32,172 bases of DNA. Origin: a virus. The notes below the pieces were generated by a model. That model made no database searches, was not told the DNA's origin, and saw only the letters and a list, made by a program, of their open reading frames with translations. Made by a program: the position numbers and the translations under genes. Shown here piece after piece: positions 8,529 through 16,634 of the stretch; the first letter of the stretch is position 1; each line of letters begins with the position of its first letter. The stretch is taken from IMG/VR virus record IMGVR_UViG_3300031227_000243, positions 1 through 32,172 of that record. One strand, 5' to 3'.

Positions 8529-8558
8529 ATTATATAACACTTTATTTATCCTTGTCAA
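8529..8558 (-). promoter_or_regulatory. Sigma-70 promoter of cassette L3
   Basis: Perfect TTGACA (8558-8553), 18-nt spacer, perfect TATAAT (8534-8529). The -35 lies in the codons for Leu-Asp-Lys at the end of the preceding glycosyltransferase gene. Predicted transcription start is near 8522. Confidence 0.85.
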
Positions 8559-9642
8559 GAAAGACCTTTTTGAAGAATTGACCGTAGGCATCAAGGTGGT
8601 CTTTAATTTGCCAATCCCTTTCTATTGTTTCAAAGGCGTTCTTGCCCATCTTCTTTCTTAGCTCTTTGTCGTATATAAGCCTCTTAATTTTTTGATACCA
8701 ATCTTGGGCGCTTCTTGCCAAAAGACCATTCTTGCCGTCATCGACCACCTCTTGATATTGGCGAATGTCTTGCCAAACCCCCGCCCTCTTAGCACTTGAC
8801 GCTTCTATAAACTTAATAGAGCTCTTACAACGGTTATAGGTATTCTCTGTAAGAGGCGCTACGAAGATGTCCGTTTCCTTCATTGCTAAAGGGAATTTAT
8901 TTTTAATCCATTTATACACATCGACATTACCGAAGGAGTGGGAGTATCTTGCCCCCCAGCGCATCTTATACTTGGGGATAAATGCCCCGACCGTCTTAAA
9001 GATAACATTGGGGTATTCCTTGAGTATCTTGTCTATCCCTTTGTTAAACTCCTCTGACTGGAGGCTGGCAAAGTGGCTACTACTCCCAAAGTGAACCAGT
9101 TGTATTTGCTGGTCGTCTTTGAAACGAGGGTGGTATTTATAGAGGTCTAAGTCAATGTAGTTGGGAAAGACCTTGATAGACTCGTGCCGCTTGAGTGTGT
9201 TATGGGCAATGGCGTTTTTAAGGTAAGAGTTGGTACAGGTAATATAGTCAACCTCGTTGGCGATAGAGGTTATTACCTTAATCCCCTCGCTCCCCTTCTT
9301 ATAGACTTGATAGGCGGTGTTGTCGGGGAGAATACCCCAAAGGTCATCGTCAAAATCCATTACTATATTCCGCCCATACTTTCTCGCCATCGCTCCCATT
9401 GCCGCAAACCCCCATGCTTGGTTGAGATAGTTAAGATAGATAACGTCATAGTCTTTGGCTATCTTACGCCAGTCAGCATTATTCTTATCAAAGATGTTCC
9501 AGACATCGGTCTTGATTTTTACCTCTCCGTCTGTCCAACCGTTAAGGTGTTCCATTGGCTGAATGATACGGGTGAAATCTACCCCCGATACTCGCTCCTT
9601 AGAAGCGTGGCTTGGGAGGCAAAAGATTTTTATTGTTTTCAT
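8542..9642 (-). CDS. Glycosyltransferase, GT-B fold (GT4-like)
   Basis: 366 residues, the usual length for a single-domain-pair GT-B enzyme. The first half has 'GVDFTRIIQPMEHL' and 'VIYLNYLNQAWG', with 'VMDFDDDLWG' and 'VFPNYIDLDLY'. The second half has 'LVHFGSSSHF', 'PLTENTYNRCKSSIKFIEASS' and 'NGLLARSAQDWYQKIKRLI', the family pattern for the nucleotide-sugar site and C-terminal helix. It should move a sugar from a nucleotide donor to a glycan in the cytoplasm. Last gene of the sugar operon; it overlaps the preceding gene by ATGA (4 nt). Donor and acceptor cannot be told. Confidence 0.75.
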   Translation of the reverse strand: MKTIKIFCLPSHASKERVSGVDFTRIIQPMEHLNGWTDGEVKIKTDVWNIFDKNNADWRKIAKDYDVIYLNYLNQAWGFAAMGAMARKYGRNIVMDFDDDLWGILPDNTAYQVYKKGSEGIKVITSIANEVDYITCTNSYLKNAIAHNTLKRHESIKVFPNYIDLDLYKYHPRFKDDQQIQLVHFGSSSHFASLQSEEFNKGIDKILKEYPNVIFKTVGAFIPKYKMRWGARYSHSFGNVDVYKWIKNKFPLAMKETDIFVAPLTENTYNRCKSSIKFIEASSAKRAGVWQDIRQYQEVVDDGKNGLLARSAQDWYQKIKRLIYDKELRKKMGKNAFETIERDWQIKDHLDAYGQFFKKVFLDKDK

Positions 9643-10421
9643 TTCTGCGTTATTTCAATAAACTTATTTAGCTTTCGGTCGAAGGTCATTATCATATCAA
9701 TATAGTGATCCATAAACTTGTCGGCATCAAGGGGTACATTCTCTTTTAATCCCCAGCTAATTCCGTTCATTCCTGGCTCATATTGGCTAAACTCTTTCTT
9801 GGTCATCTTGCCATACTTGGAATGAGCATAAGGCTTAGGGGGAATAATTACCACTCGACAACCACACAAGCGGGCGCACTCAAAGATGGCTGAAGCAGGG
9901 TCGTAAGAGTAAAGCACCTCACACCCGTTCAAATAGTCGGCTAAGGCTTGCTGGTCAACCGCCATCTCCTTGTGAAGCTCCTCTACCCCCTCAAGCTCCG
10001 GCAGGTGGAGGTCAATCCCCTTGCTAACATACTTACATTTCTTGGTTCTCTTGTTGAAATTGGTTTCGTGGAAGATATTAATGTCAACGGCAGGGAGAAA
10101 CATTATATGGTCATCGTCAACGCCCATAGTGTTATAAATCTTAGAAAAGACAAAGATTTGGTCTGTCTTGGCAAACTTAGTCGGCCCGCCACCGATAAAG
10201 CCTGGCCAACTCAATATCCACCGCACCACCCGCTTGCTGTTAAGGGGGTTGCCTTGACAAAGCTCCGGATAGACGGCGATAAAGTCTTGGTCTTGGATAA
10301 CAGCATTAATAAGCACCTGTTGCCCCTTTTTCTTGAGGGCATCGACTAAGGCGTGCATCACCCTAATCCCACCACTCCAGGGAACAAATTGTGGTGTCCA
10401 GACGCTATAAGGCTTATTCAT
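9639..10421 (-). CDS. Glycosyltransferase-like protein, GT-B type
   Basis: 260 residues, shorter than most GT4 enzymes (about 350). The start 'SVWTPQFVPWSGGIRVMHAL' is the typical N-terminal Gly-rich donor/acceptor loop of GT-B enzymes. 'DQIFVFSKIYNTMGV', 'FLPAVDINIFH' and 'VLYSYDPASAIFECARLCG' fit the interdomain and C-terminal nucleotide-binding regions. It overlaps both neighbours by 4 nt (ATGA), so the three glycosyltransferases are translated together. The short length suggests a compact or partly degenerate second domain. Function is at family level only. Confidence 0.65.
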   Translation of the reverse strand: MNKPYSVWTPQFVPWSGGIRVMHALVDALKKKGQQVLINAVIQDQDFIAVYPELCQGNPLNSKRVVRWILSWPGFIGGGPTKFAKTDQIFVFSKIYNTMGVDDDHIMFLPAVDINIFHETNFNKRTKKCKYVSKGIDLHLPELEGVEELHKEMAVDQQALADYLNGCEVLYSYDPASAIFECARLCGCRVVIIPPKPYAHSKYGKMTKKEFSQYEPGMNGISWGLKENVPLDADKFMDHYIDMIMTFDRKLNKFIEITQK

Positions 10422-11164
10422 ATATCTCCATAAACAGCACTCTTGCCATATCCGCTGACAAAGTTCATATAGGTAACCACATCATCGTTAAACCCCATCT
10501 TCTCGAATTGGAGCTTAGGCATTGCCCCTGGGCCTTTGGCGTGGTGATAGAGCCTCACTTGCTCTCCTCGACACATCACCTTATTACCATCAACAACAAA
10601 CTCCTTCTCTCTTCCCAAAGACTTACAACCATAGTAATCCTTTTTCTTATCAAATATCTTCTTCCTGAAAGCGGTGTTGTTATACCAAATGAGATTGAGG
10701 ATATCATTCTCGGCGCAGACATATTTATAGGCTTCGCGGTTCTCTATCTCCCAAATATCCCAAAACTCCTTCTTTCGTGAGGCGACCATTCCTGCGTTGA
10801 CAAACATCTTCTCGGTAACATTCTTTACCTTCCTGTTCTCGAAGTCATTATAATTCCATGCCGCTCCTACCTCGTAGTCTTGGGCTAACACCGCGTCTAG
10901 CCGCCCTAAGATGACGCTATCAGCGTCAACATTGACCACCAAGTCATACTTATCGGTTAAGAGTTTAGCGAAGGTTGGTTTAGCATTGAGCCAGTTGAGA
11001 AAGCCGAACCGCTTGAACATATAATCAACCACATCTTGCCTAAAGACCACCAAGTCAATATCGGGGTGGAAGCGCTTAAAAGAGTTGATCATTTTAGGCG
11101 TGCCGATAGGCTTGTAATAGTCGTCGCTTACAAAGGTAAAAAACACAACCTTTTCTTTTTTCAT
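10418..11164 (-). CDS. Glycosyltransferase, GT-A fold with DxD motif
   Basis: 248 residues. Begins 'VVFFTFVSDDYYKPIG' and carries 'KYDLVVNVDADSVILGRLD' with the metal-binding DAD at residues 80-82, the hallmark of GT-A (GT8-like) transferases. 'VNAGMVASRKKEFWDIWE' and 'CAENDILNLIWYNN' match the usual acceptor-side region. It should transfer a sugar from a nucleotide sugar with Mn/Mg. ATGA overlaps at both ends tie it to the FkbM methyltransferase before it and the GT-B gene after it. Specificity is unknown. Confidence 0.75.
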   Translation of the reverse strand: MKKEKVVFFTFVSDDYYKPIGTPKMINSFKRFHPDIDLVVFRQDVVDYMFKRFGFLNWLNAKPTFAKLLTDKYDLVVNVDADSVILGRLDAVLAQDYEVGAAWNYNDFENRKVKNVTEKMFVNAGMVASRKKEFWDIWEIENREAYKYVCAENDILNLIWYNNTAFRKKIFDKKKDYYGCKSLGREKEFVVDGNKVMCRGEQVRLYHHAKGPGAMPKLQFEKMGFNDDVVTYMNFVSGYGKSAVYGDI

Positions 11165-11799
11165 CTTGTAAATAAAATTATAACAGCGCTGGACTCGTAT
11201 CGCCTGGCGGTATAGCCCAGCTTAATCATGTGTTCTACTATCCTCTCGAAACCAGGAAAATGAAACTCTACTTCAATCGCCAAAACCTTGTCCGCTACAG
11301 AGGTAAACCCCTCGCTCATAAGGATTGACTCCTCTGCCCCCTCAACATCAAACTTAACAAAATCAATCTTGTCAATCTTGTTCTCCTTCATAAAAGTAGC
11401 AAAGGTTTGGGTCTTAACCATCTCTCCGCCCTCGTTTGTACCCAAGACAAGGCTGTGGCAAGTTCTGTTTTGTGAGTTAAGGTTTAAGACCATCTCTCCA
11501 TTCTGGCTGGCAATCGCCATATTGAAAATATCCACATTGTCCCACTTATTAAACTCCTTATTCTTCTTTAGGGCTTCAAAGTGTTCGGTCGAAGGCTCAA
11601 TGGCGTATATCTTTTTAGCGAACTGTCTCATATAGTGAGTAACGATGCCAATGTTAGCGCCGACATCGACAATAACCATATCTTTCTTTTGGTTAAAGAT
11701 GTCCACATAGACCCCCTCGAGGTATATCTCCTTAAAGATGTAGGGGATAAAGAGGCTGTCAAAAGGAACATCTGGATAAAATAGTGCTTTTAACGCCAT
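11161..11799 (-). CDS. FkbM-family SAM-dependent methyltransferase
   Basis: 212 residues from ATG 11799, chosen because GGGAGG sits 5 nt upstream; a longer in-frame start at 11811 is possible. Motif I 'VIVDVGANIGIVTHY' (residues about 42-56), 'IYAIEPS' and 'VKFDVEGAEESIL' are the characteristic FkbM sequence blocks. FkbM enzymes O-methylate sugars or polyketides using S-adenosylmethionine. In this operon the likely substrate is the sugar or glycan made by the neighbours. The start lies inside the end of the LicD-like gene (10-nt overlap). Confidence 0.85.
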   Translation of the reverse strand: MALKALFYPDVPFDSLFIPYIFKEIYLEGVYVDIFNQKKDMVIVDVGANIGIVTHYMRQFAKKIYAIEPSTEHFEALKKNKEFNKWDNVDIFNMAIASQNGEMVLNLNSQNRTCHSLVLGTNEGGEMVKTQTFATFMKENKIDKIDFVKFDVEGAEESILMSEGFTSVADKVLAIEVEFHFPGFERIVEHMIKLGYTARRYESSAVIILFTR

Positions 11800-12329
11800 A
11801 AATCCTCCCACTTTCTAAGGTTCTTATTATCCCACCAGTTACCCGCAATAGGTGTTTGCCAACTCTCGCCGTAATAATACTCCAGCCATTTTTCAGGATC
11901 ATGCGGGGCCTTGAACTCCCGACCAAGATACTTAATCGTTGACCAAGTTTTCTTGGGGTAATCCTCAGGTTTCCAAACAATACAATCATCGTCAGTAGGG
12001 TTCTGATAACAAACCCCTTTCTTCATCCAAAGAGGATTAAAAGCCACCTTAATTCCAATGGGGCCGACAACATTGGAAAAAGAAAGATACATCTCTGGGT
12101 ACTTCTCTTTAGCACGAAGAGGAGAGAATAAGAGGCCGTCAGACTCCATTGTGCTAATCACCTTATCGGTTAAGTCCTTACCGTGAACACAAATATCGAC
12201 TTCTTTATCATGCTTAATCAAATGTCCCCCCCTGATTATCCCTAACAAAGAGGAGGCAAAGACCATATAATCTACCTTATCCTTTAGGTAGTCATCAGCC
12301 ATTAATAGTAGTTTCTCTGTTCCTGTCAT
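11790..12329 (-). CDS. LicD-like nucleotidyltransferase-fold protein
   Basis: 179 residues from ATG 12329, which overlaps the upstream stop by ATGA. 'VFASSLLGIIRGGHLIKHDKEVDICV' is the LicD/Fukutin signature: G-S-L-L-G, then an acidic D-x-E-x-D pair that binds metal. 'PEMYLSFSNVVGPIGIKVAF' and 'FKAPHDPEKWLEYYYGESW' match the rest of the family. Family members attach phosphocholine or similar phospho-groups to cell-surface glycans, or form sugar-phosphate links. The protein is shorter than typical LicD (about 270), so the C-terminal part may be reduced. Confidence 0.75.
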   Translation of the reverse strand: MTGTEKLLLMADDYLKDKVDYMVFASSLLGIIRGGHLIKHDKEVDICVHGKDLTDKVISTMESDGLLFSPLRAKEKYPEMYLSFSNVVGPIGIKVAFNPLWMKKGVCYQNPTDDDCIVWKPEDYPKKTWSTIKYLGREFKAPHDPEKWLEYYYGESWQTPIAGNWWDNKNLRKWEDLWR

Positions 12330-12523
12330 ACCTTCAATCCATACTTTAATCCGCACTGCCAACACAAGTGAAACTCCCTCTTATACCCCTCAATAACGCA
12401 ATGAATGTGCCAAGCCTTTCTAATCGTCCCCCCGCAACCACCACAGATAAATGACCGATACTGCGGCGTATAGTCTATCGGCCACTTGTTAAGAATTTTA
12501 GCACATTGCTTTTGTGTTATCAT
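12326..12523 (-). CDS. Small zinc-ribbon protein inside the sugar operon
   Basis: 65 residues with two knuckles, CGGCG near residue 27 and CWQCG near residue 54, plus His residues between them: a zinc-ribbon pattern. No enzyme motif is visible. It overlaps the methyltransferase gene before it by 4 nt (ATGA) and the LicD-like gene after it by 4 nt, so it is part of the operon. Role unknown; a binding or regulatory protein is possible. Confidence 0.65.
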   Translation of the reverse strand: MITQKQCAKILNKWPIDYTPQYRSFICGGCGGTIRKAWHIHCVIEGYKREFHLCWQCGLKYGLKV

Positions 12524-13218
12524 TTTTGCCCCCTAAAATAAATCCAGTTTGAATGAATATCGCCTGGGCCTGTCCGCCCAATCTTATGCTCAAAATTATT
12601 AAAACCTATTTTCTCTAAATCCTTCTTTAGGTAATCCGCATCCTCAACTCTCGTATCGCAAGAACTATTTGTTCCAGTAGCATCATAGTAATTCTCATAA
12701 TACCCAACCGCATGGTCTTTTCCCCCGTAACCCATTTGGGCAGTAAACCAACCCTCTGGTTTTAAGACTCGGTAGATTTCCTTCATCAGGTTGTATCTAA
12801 TCTCGTGAACGCAAATATGCTGTAGAGTAATTGTCGAAAAGACAACATCATAAACTCCGCCCTTAACACCATTCAAAGATATCCCGTCAACCAAATAAAG
12901 ATGACAAAGACCCTTAACATTATCCTTGATGTATTTGGCCCCCTTTTCTAATAAACTCTCGGAGATATCCGCCCCATCAATTCTCTTAAATCTATCTTTA
13001 TACAAGACAATCGCCCTACCTGGCCCGCAACCAAAGTCCAAGGCGACCTTATCTTTACTCTCTATCCCTTTTAATAAACACTCATAGTCCTTCCACTGGT
13101 TGTGTTGATCGAAAGACCCCACAATCAAATCACGGTTGTCATAAGACCACTCTTCGCCTGTGGAAGAATAGTAATCCCTCTGCATATTTGTGTATTTATT
13201 GTTTGATGATATGGTCAA
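12520..13218 (-). CDS. Class I SAM-dependent methyltransferase
   Basis: 232 residues. Motif I 'VALDFGCGPGRAI' (residues 58-70), 'IDGADISESLLEKG', 'YDVVFSTITLQHI' and 'IYRVLKPEGWF' are the methyltransferase fold motifs in order. The start is a TTG at 13218: a strong AGGAGG lies 4 nt upstream and overlaps the end of the nucleotidyltransferase gene, while the next ATG (13185) is too far from it. Probably methylates a sugar nucleotide or glycan. The rest of the operon suggests sugar rather than DNA as substrate, but this is inference. Confidence 0.8.
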   Translation of the reverse strand: MTISSNNKYTNMQRDYYSSTGEEWSYDNRDLIVGSFDQHNQWKDYECLLKGIESKDKVALDFGCGPGRAIVLYKDRFKRIDGADISESLLEKGAKYIKDNVKGLCHLYLVDGISLNGVKGGVYDVVFSTITLQHICVHEIRYNLMKEIYRVLKPEGWFTAQMGYGGKDHAVGYYENYYDATGTNSSCDTRVEDADYLKKDLEKIGFNNFEHKIGRTGPGDIHSNWIYFRGQK

Positions 13219-13924
13219 GATACCTCCTTAATGTTTCAGGCGTGCCTATCGTGTAGGCATCCTCTTTATTAACCTCATAGATTTTAACTTTCAGTCCATT
13301 CTTGATAACACGATTATAGACCGGACAGTTGTAAAACTCTCCATTCGGTTCTCTGTCATTACTGCCTACCTTCTCTGCCGCCGCATTGACAAAATCCCGC
13401 CCGTGCCTGAACCAATACAGCCCTATGGTAGCATGGTTAGAAATGACTATCTTCTCCGCACACTCAGTCACATACCCATCCTTGACCTTAGCAAAACTGT
13501 GGTGCGGCTCTCTACTCTTATAAGTTAGGATAGCTCCGTCCGCATCGCTTTTTCTTGCCGCCTCGTAAAACTCATTTATATCAAACTCTATCACTTGGTC
13601 ACAATTAGAAATCAACAGCTCATCTTCATTGTTAATCAGGCTGGCGGCGGTTAGCATCGTGCACAAAGCCCCTTCCGTCTGTCTCTCGAGCTGGATTATC
13701 TTTGATGTCGGCTCCCACGACTTCAATGCTCTGCTTATCTCCCAGCCGTGATCCATTTCCTTATTAGTCATAAAGATAAAGCGGTAGTCGCTCTTAGGCT
13801 TGATACAGTCAATAACTGCCTTGACCATTGGCTTACCGTCAACATCAATCAAGGGCTTAGGCTCTTTATAGGTAAACTGAAACCTTGAGCCCAACCCTGC
13901 CATAGGAATTGCTATATTTATCAT
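13196..13924 (-). CDS. Sugar-phosphate nucleotidyltransferase
   Basis: 242 residues. 'INIAIPMAGLGSRF' (2-15) with 'EPKPLIDVDGKPM' is the nucleotide-binding signature of the family that joins NTP and sugar-1-phosphate. 'LLISNCDQVIEFD' carries the metal-binding aspartate and 'DAYTIGTPETLRRYLD' closes the active site. Product: an NDP-sugar for the glycosyltransferases downstream. Which base and sugar it uses cannot be read. ATGA overlap with the transketolase C-terminal subunit suggests that they act on the same intermediate. Confidence 0.85.
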   Translation of the reverse strand: MINIAIPMAGLGSRFQFTYKEPKPLIDVDGKPMVKAVIDCIKPKSDYRFIFMTNKEMDHGWEISRALKSWEPTSKIIQLERQTEGALCTMLTAASLINNEDELLISNCDQVIEFDINEFYEAARKSDADGAILTYKSREPHHSFAKVKDGYVTECAEKIVISNHATIGLYWFRHGRDFVNAAAEKVGSNDREPNGEFYNCPVYNRVIKNGLKVKIYEVNKEDAYTIGTPETLRRYLDHIIKQ

Positions 13925-14418
13925 CGGTGTAAGTGTAAAAATGCTGGCTTCTTGTTTTCAATCATCTCTTTGACCATTGCTGGCACTAACTCCTTAGTAT
14001 CAGGATAAAACTGCTGAATGTTAGGGTAACGACTGACGATGGTGTTAAATGGCTCATCCGACCAATGAGTGAAGCCATCATCCTTGTAATCCTTACCAAC
14101 TCCCGCTCCGACCAGCTTAACAGGGATATTCTCGTGATGTAGATAGTTCTTTATCCACTCTAACGGCCGATAGAGCAAAAACGGGGTAATGCTGTAACAA
14201 AATGGTATCAAGCCTTTTAGAGCCATTCCAACGCCAATGCCGACCATTGCTTGCTCTGCCGCGCCTATGTTAATAAAGCGGTCGGGGTAGTCCTGCTTGA
14301 TAGCGTCAAACATACCAAAACCCAAATCGGCAGTGATTACCCAAATGTCGGGGTTCTTCTTCATTTGCTGGTGTAATTCGTAGGCAAAATACCCACGAAA
14401 GCTATTGTGTCTTTTCAT
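13921..14418 (-). CDS. Transketolase-like C-terminal subunit (pyrimidine-binding domain)
   Basis: 165 residues. Contains 'WVITADLGFG', 'FINIGAAEQAMVGIGVGMAL' with the catalytic glutamate (E55) that activates thiamine diphosphate, 'DGFTHWSDEPFNTI' and 'FYPDTKELVPAMVKEM'. This is the PYR domain only; the third transketolase domain is missing. Paired with the PP-domain gene just before it (17-nt overlap), it should form a split two-subunit enzyme that transfers a two-carbon ketol group. Such split pairs occur in surface-sugar clusters. The start has a GGGGGG site. Confidence 0.8.
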   Translation of the reverse strand: MKRHNSFRGYFAYELHQQMKKNPDIWVITADLGFGMFDAIKQDYPDRFINIGAAEQAMVGIGVGMALKGLIPFCYSITPFLLYRPLEWIKNYLHHENIPVKLVGAGVGKDYKDDGFTHWSDEPFNTIVSRYPNIQQFYPDTKELVPAMVKEMIENKKPAFLHLHR

Positions 14419-15034
14419 TTGTCCCCCCTAATTCTTTATATTGCTTCTCGTCTAATTTTAAGTAATGACCGCTTAATCCCTGTAAAAAATCAGGCAGGTT
14501 AAAAAGGTTGGTTCTAAAGCAAAGGGTGGGGTAAAAGGCGTTCAGTCTGGTATCGAGGTCGTCAACGTCAACCCTGCCATAAGCAGAATAGCCGTTACAA
14601 ACAACCGCGATGTTCAAGTTCTCCAATCTTTGTTTAGAAGCTACCTGCAATGCTTCCCAAACCGCTCCCTCGGCACACTCGCCGTCGCTCATTAAAACAT
14701 ACACCTTGCTTTTTCTATCGGCCAATGCCATCCCCACCGCCACCGTTATCCCCTGTCCCAAAGAGCCAGTCGAGCAATAGATACCATCTCCCAGATCGCG
14801 GCTAGGGTGCGTGCCGTGCTTCAGGTATAGTTTCTCGGCATCCTTACCTTCATATTTTTCTAACACTACATAGAGGGCTAATGCGGCGTGTCCATTACTC
14901 AAAATAAAGGGGTCTTTTTTCTTCTTGACTTGATAAATCTTATCAATCACATTAACGCTGGTTAAACACGAGCCAATATGGGTTAGACCATGCCTGTAGC
15001 TGATATCAATGATGCGCCGTTCTAAAGTATTCAT
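14402..15034 (-). CDS. Transketolase-like N-terminal subunit (diphosphate-binding domain)
   Basis: 210 residues. 'HIGSCLTSVNVIDKIY', 'FILSNGHAALALYVVL', 'CSTGSLGQGITVAVGMAL' and 'VLMSDGECAEGAVWEAL' followed by 'VVCNGYSAYG' match the thiamine-diphosphate motif (GDG-like SDG at 117-119, Asn near 147). It binds the diphosphate end of the cofactor and needs the downstream C-terminal subunit. It overlaps the epimerase gene by ATGA. It may make or modify an unusual sugar by two-carbon transfer; the substrate is unknown. Confidence 0.85.
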   Translation of the reverse strand: MNTLERRIIDISYRHGLTHIGSCLTSVNVIDKIYQVKKKKDPFILSNGHAALALYVVLEKYEGKDAEKLYLKHGTHPSRDLGDGIYCSTGSLGQGITVAVGMALADRKSKVYVLMSDGECAEGAVWEALQVASKQRLENLNIAVVCNGYSAYGRVDVDDLDTRLNAFYPTLCFRTNLFNLPDFLQGLSGHYLKLDEKQYKELGGTNEKTQ

Positions 15035-15807
15035 TTTTTATATGCCTTCACTTGTTCTAAAATGCTCTCCTCTAAAGAAACACGAGGCAACCACCCATAA
15101 CTCCTTGCTCGGAAGTTAGATGATACCCAATCCTCATTATCGTAAAGCCTCAACTGCCCTACAGTATTAACATTGGCTTTCTTGTCTGTTATCGCCTCAA
15201 CTATCTCTAACACCTGCTGATTGGTATGCTTCCTGCCTGAGCCTAACTCAAATATCCCCCTGGCGTGATGGGAAGAGAGGTTGACTATCCCTGCCGCCAC
15301 ATCGTCAACATCTATAAAGTCGTGGACGGGGTCAGGAACAAAATTAACCTGTTCTCCTTCAAGACAACTCCTAATAAGGGTAGGGATAAGATGCTCTTTC
15401 TGCTCGCCAACGCCAGTAATAGAGTAGGGGCGGATTATACAAAAAGGCTTGTGGTACTTCTCGGCAAAGGATAGCAGTATCTCTTCTGACGCTTTCTTGG
15501 TGCGGGAATACATTGTCTGCTTAGGGAGCTTGACTGAAGAGGTGCTCATATAGACAAAGGAGTTGAAGGGTTCGCCGTCCACCTGGAGAACCATACTGAT
15601 TAAATCCGATACATTAGCCTGTATTATCTTTTTGTCGTCCTTATGAAAATACATATTGCCGTAGGTAGAGAGAAAGTAGAAGTTATCAAAAGGCTCTAAC
15701 TTGGTGGTCTTAATCTTAGCGTGGGGTATAGCGGTAACTTCCCGTCCTTTGAGGGCTTGGAGAAGATGCGTGCCTAAAAATCCGTGACTGCCAGTAATAT
15801 AATCCAT
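15031..15807 (-). CDS. NAD-dependent sugar epimerase/dehydratase (SDR)
   Basis: 258 residues. 'DYITGSHGFLGTHLL' holds the Rossmann G-x-x-G-x-x-G motif (6-12), 'FVYMSTSSV' the catalytic Ser/Thr and 'MYSRTKKASEE' the Y100-x3-K104 pair. 'FIDVDDVAAGIV' and 'FELGSGRKHTNQQVLEIV' are typical of extended SDR sugar enzymes. At 258 residues it is shorter than UDP-glucose epimerases (about 330). First gene of the sugar operon, 23 nt from the predicted transcript start, with only a weak AGG ribosome site. Confidence 0.8.
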   Translation of the reverse strand: MDYITGSHGFLGTHLLQALKGREVTAIPHAKIKTTKLEPFDNFYFLSTYGNMYFHKDDKKIIQANVSDLISMVLQVDGEPFNSFVYMSTSSVKLPKQTMYSRTKKASEEILLSFAEKYHKPFCIIRPYSITGVGEQKEHLIPTLIRSCLEGEQVNFVPDPVHDFIDVDDVAAGIVNLSSHHARGIFELGSGRKHTNQQVLEIVEAITDKKANVNTVGQLRLYDNEDWVSSNFRARSYGWLPRVSLEESILEQVKAYKK

Positions 15808-15836
15808 AAATAAGCCTAAACTAACCTACTAAAACT

Positions 15837-15866
15837 ATTATAACACTACTTACTTCCTCTGGTCAA
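15837..15866 (-). promoter_or_regulatory. Promoter of the sugar operon
   Basis: TTGACC (15866-15861), 18-nt spacer, perfect TATAAT (15842-15837). It lies directly after the stop of the 144-residue gene. Unlike the four virion-gene promoters it is not followed by a terminator hairpin; the leader is about 25 nt. Confidence 0.75.
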
Positions 15867-15868
15867 TA

Positions 15869-16303
15869 TTAGCTATGACCATACTTATAATTATGATAAT
15901 CAATATCCATCGTCTTGTTAAGAAACTCCGTATAAGCGGCTATCTTCTCTATCCGCATTGTTACCCTTTCGCTTTTATCCGCTCCGCACATCTTCTCTAT
16001 CTTCTTTAAAGCCCCCTTGACCGCCTCGACCGAATTGTCTATCTTGCCATACTTGATTTGGTTAGCCAAATAGCCATCTATCGTCCCTATCTCTTCTCCA
16101 AAACCGCCCATCTTGTCTTGCCAGCTATCGCCTAACTTAAAGTGGTCAACAAGGTATGGGTGACCATTTACCTTCTCATAATCAAGAAAAGGCGGCTCAA
16201 TGGCTGTCTTGCCATCGGTCTTAGCGTCAACAGGCTTAGTCGTTTCCTGCTTTGGTCTTGCCTCTGCCTCACTTGGTTGTTCTCTAAAGGTTGTATCAGT
16301 CAT
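15869..16303 (-). CDS. Small head-region protein of unknown function
   Basis: 144 residues from ATG 16303. I chose this start because it overlaps the upstream stop in the sequence ATGACTGA (8 nt), a junction type seen elsewhere in this genome. The first 45 residues are Glu/Lys/Thr-rich and probably disordered. The rest is helical, with 'WQDKMGGFGEEIGTIDGYL' and 'RMEKIAAYTEFLNK'-like helices. Lies two genes after the capsid protein, so a head-completion or decoration role is possible. No family is recognised. Confidence 0.6.
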   Translation of the reverse strand: MTDTTFREQPSEAEARPKQETTKPVDAKTDGKTAIEPPFLDYEKVNGHPYLVDHFKLGDSWQDKMGGFGEEIGTIDGYLANQIKYGKIDNSVEAVKGALKKIEKMCGADKSERVTMRIEKIAAYTEFLNKTMDIDYHNYKYGHS

Positions 16304-16532
16304 TTCTATATTTACTCTGCCTATCAACGGAATAATGTATTTCCGCTATTCTTTTAGTGTCCCCCTTACGATGGGCTTTAATCAGCTCCTGCCTCATTGA
16401 CCGCACCGCTTTTGACTCATTGACAATCTTATGAGCGGCTCCGTTTATACGCCTCCGACCATCTTTGTCCGCATAGCGGTAATCTTTCTTTAGACTATCT
16501 AAATCTGCTTGTCTGGTTGACCTATCTTTCAT
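16296..16532 (-). CDS. Small basic helical protein after the capsid gene
   Basis: 78 residues, very rich in Lys, Arg and Asp, with no hydrophobic core longer than a few residues. 'RRRINGAAHKIVNESKAVRSMRQELIKAH' is a likely long helix. It ends with '-RND', and its last 8 nt (ATGACTGA) overlap the start of the next gene. It follows the capsid gene at about 100 nt. A minor virion or DNA-binding protein is possible, but there is no firm evidence. Confidence 0.6.
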   Translation of the reverse strand: MKDRSTRQADLDSLKKDYRYADKDGRRRINGAAHKIVNESKAVRSMRQELIKAHRKGDTKRIAEIHYSVDRQSKYRND

Positions 16533-16634
16533 GTTAGTTTGTTAAATTGGCGGTACGGTGCTTCGATAGTTTATCTTTTTCACTATCAATTGCCGCTCAA
16601 GCTGCCGCCTCAGCATTTTAGAGTTACTTCTCTA

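Noticed and set aside
13921-15034. Split transketolase as a frameshifted single gene
   Set aside because: The second part has its own ribosome site and ATG with a short overlap, and two-subunit transketolase-like enzymes are a known arrangement. No sign of decay.
16542-16616. 24-codon frame after the capsid gene
   Set aside because: No proper ribosome site and no coupling to either neighbour; composition is not convincing. Left unannotated.
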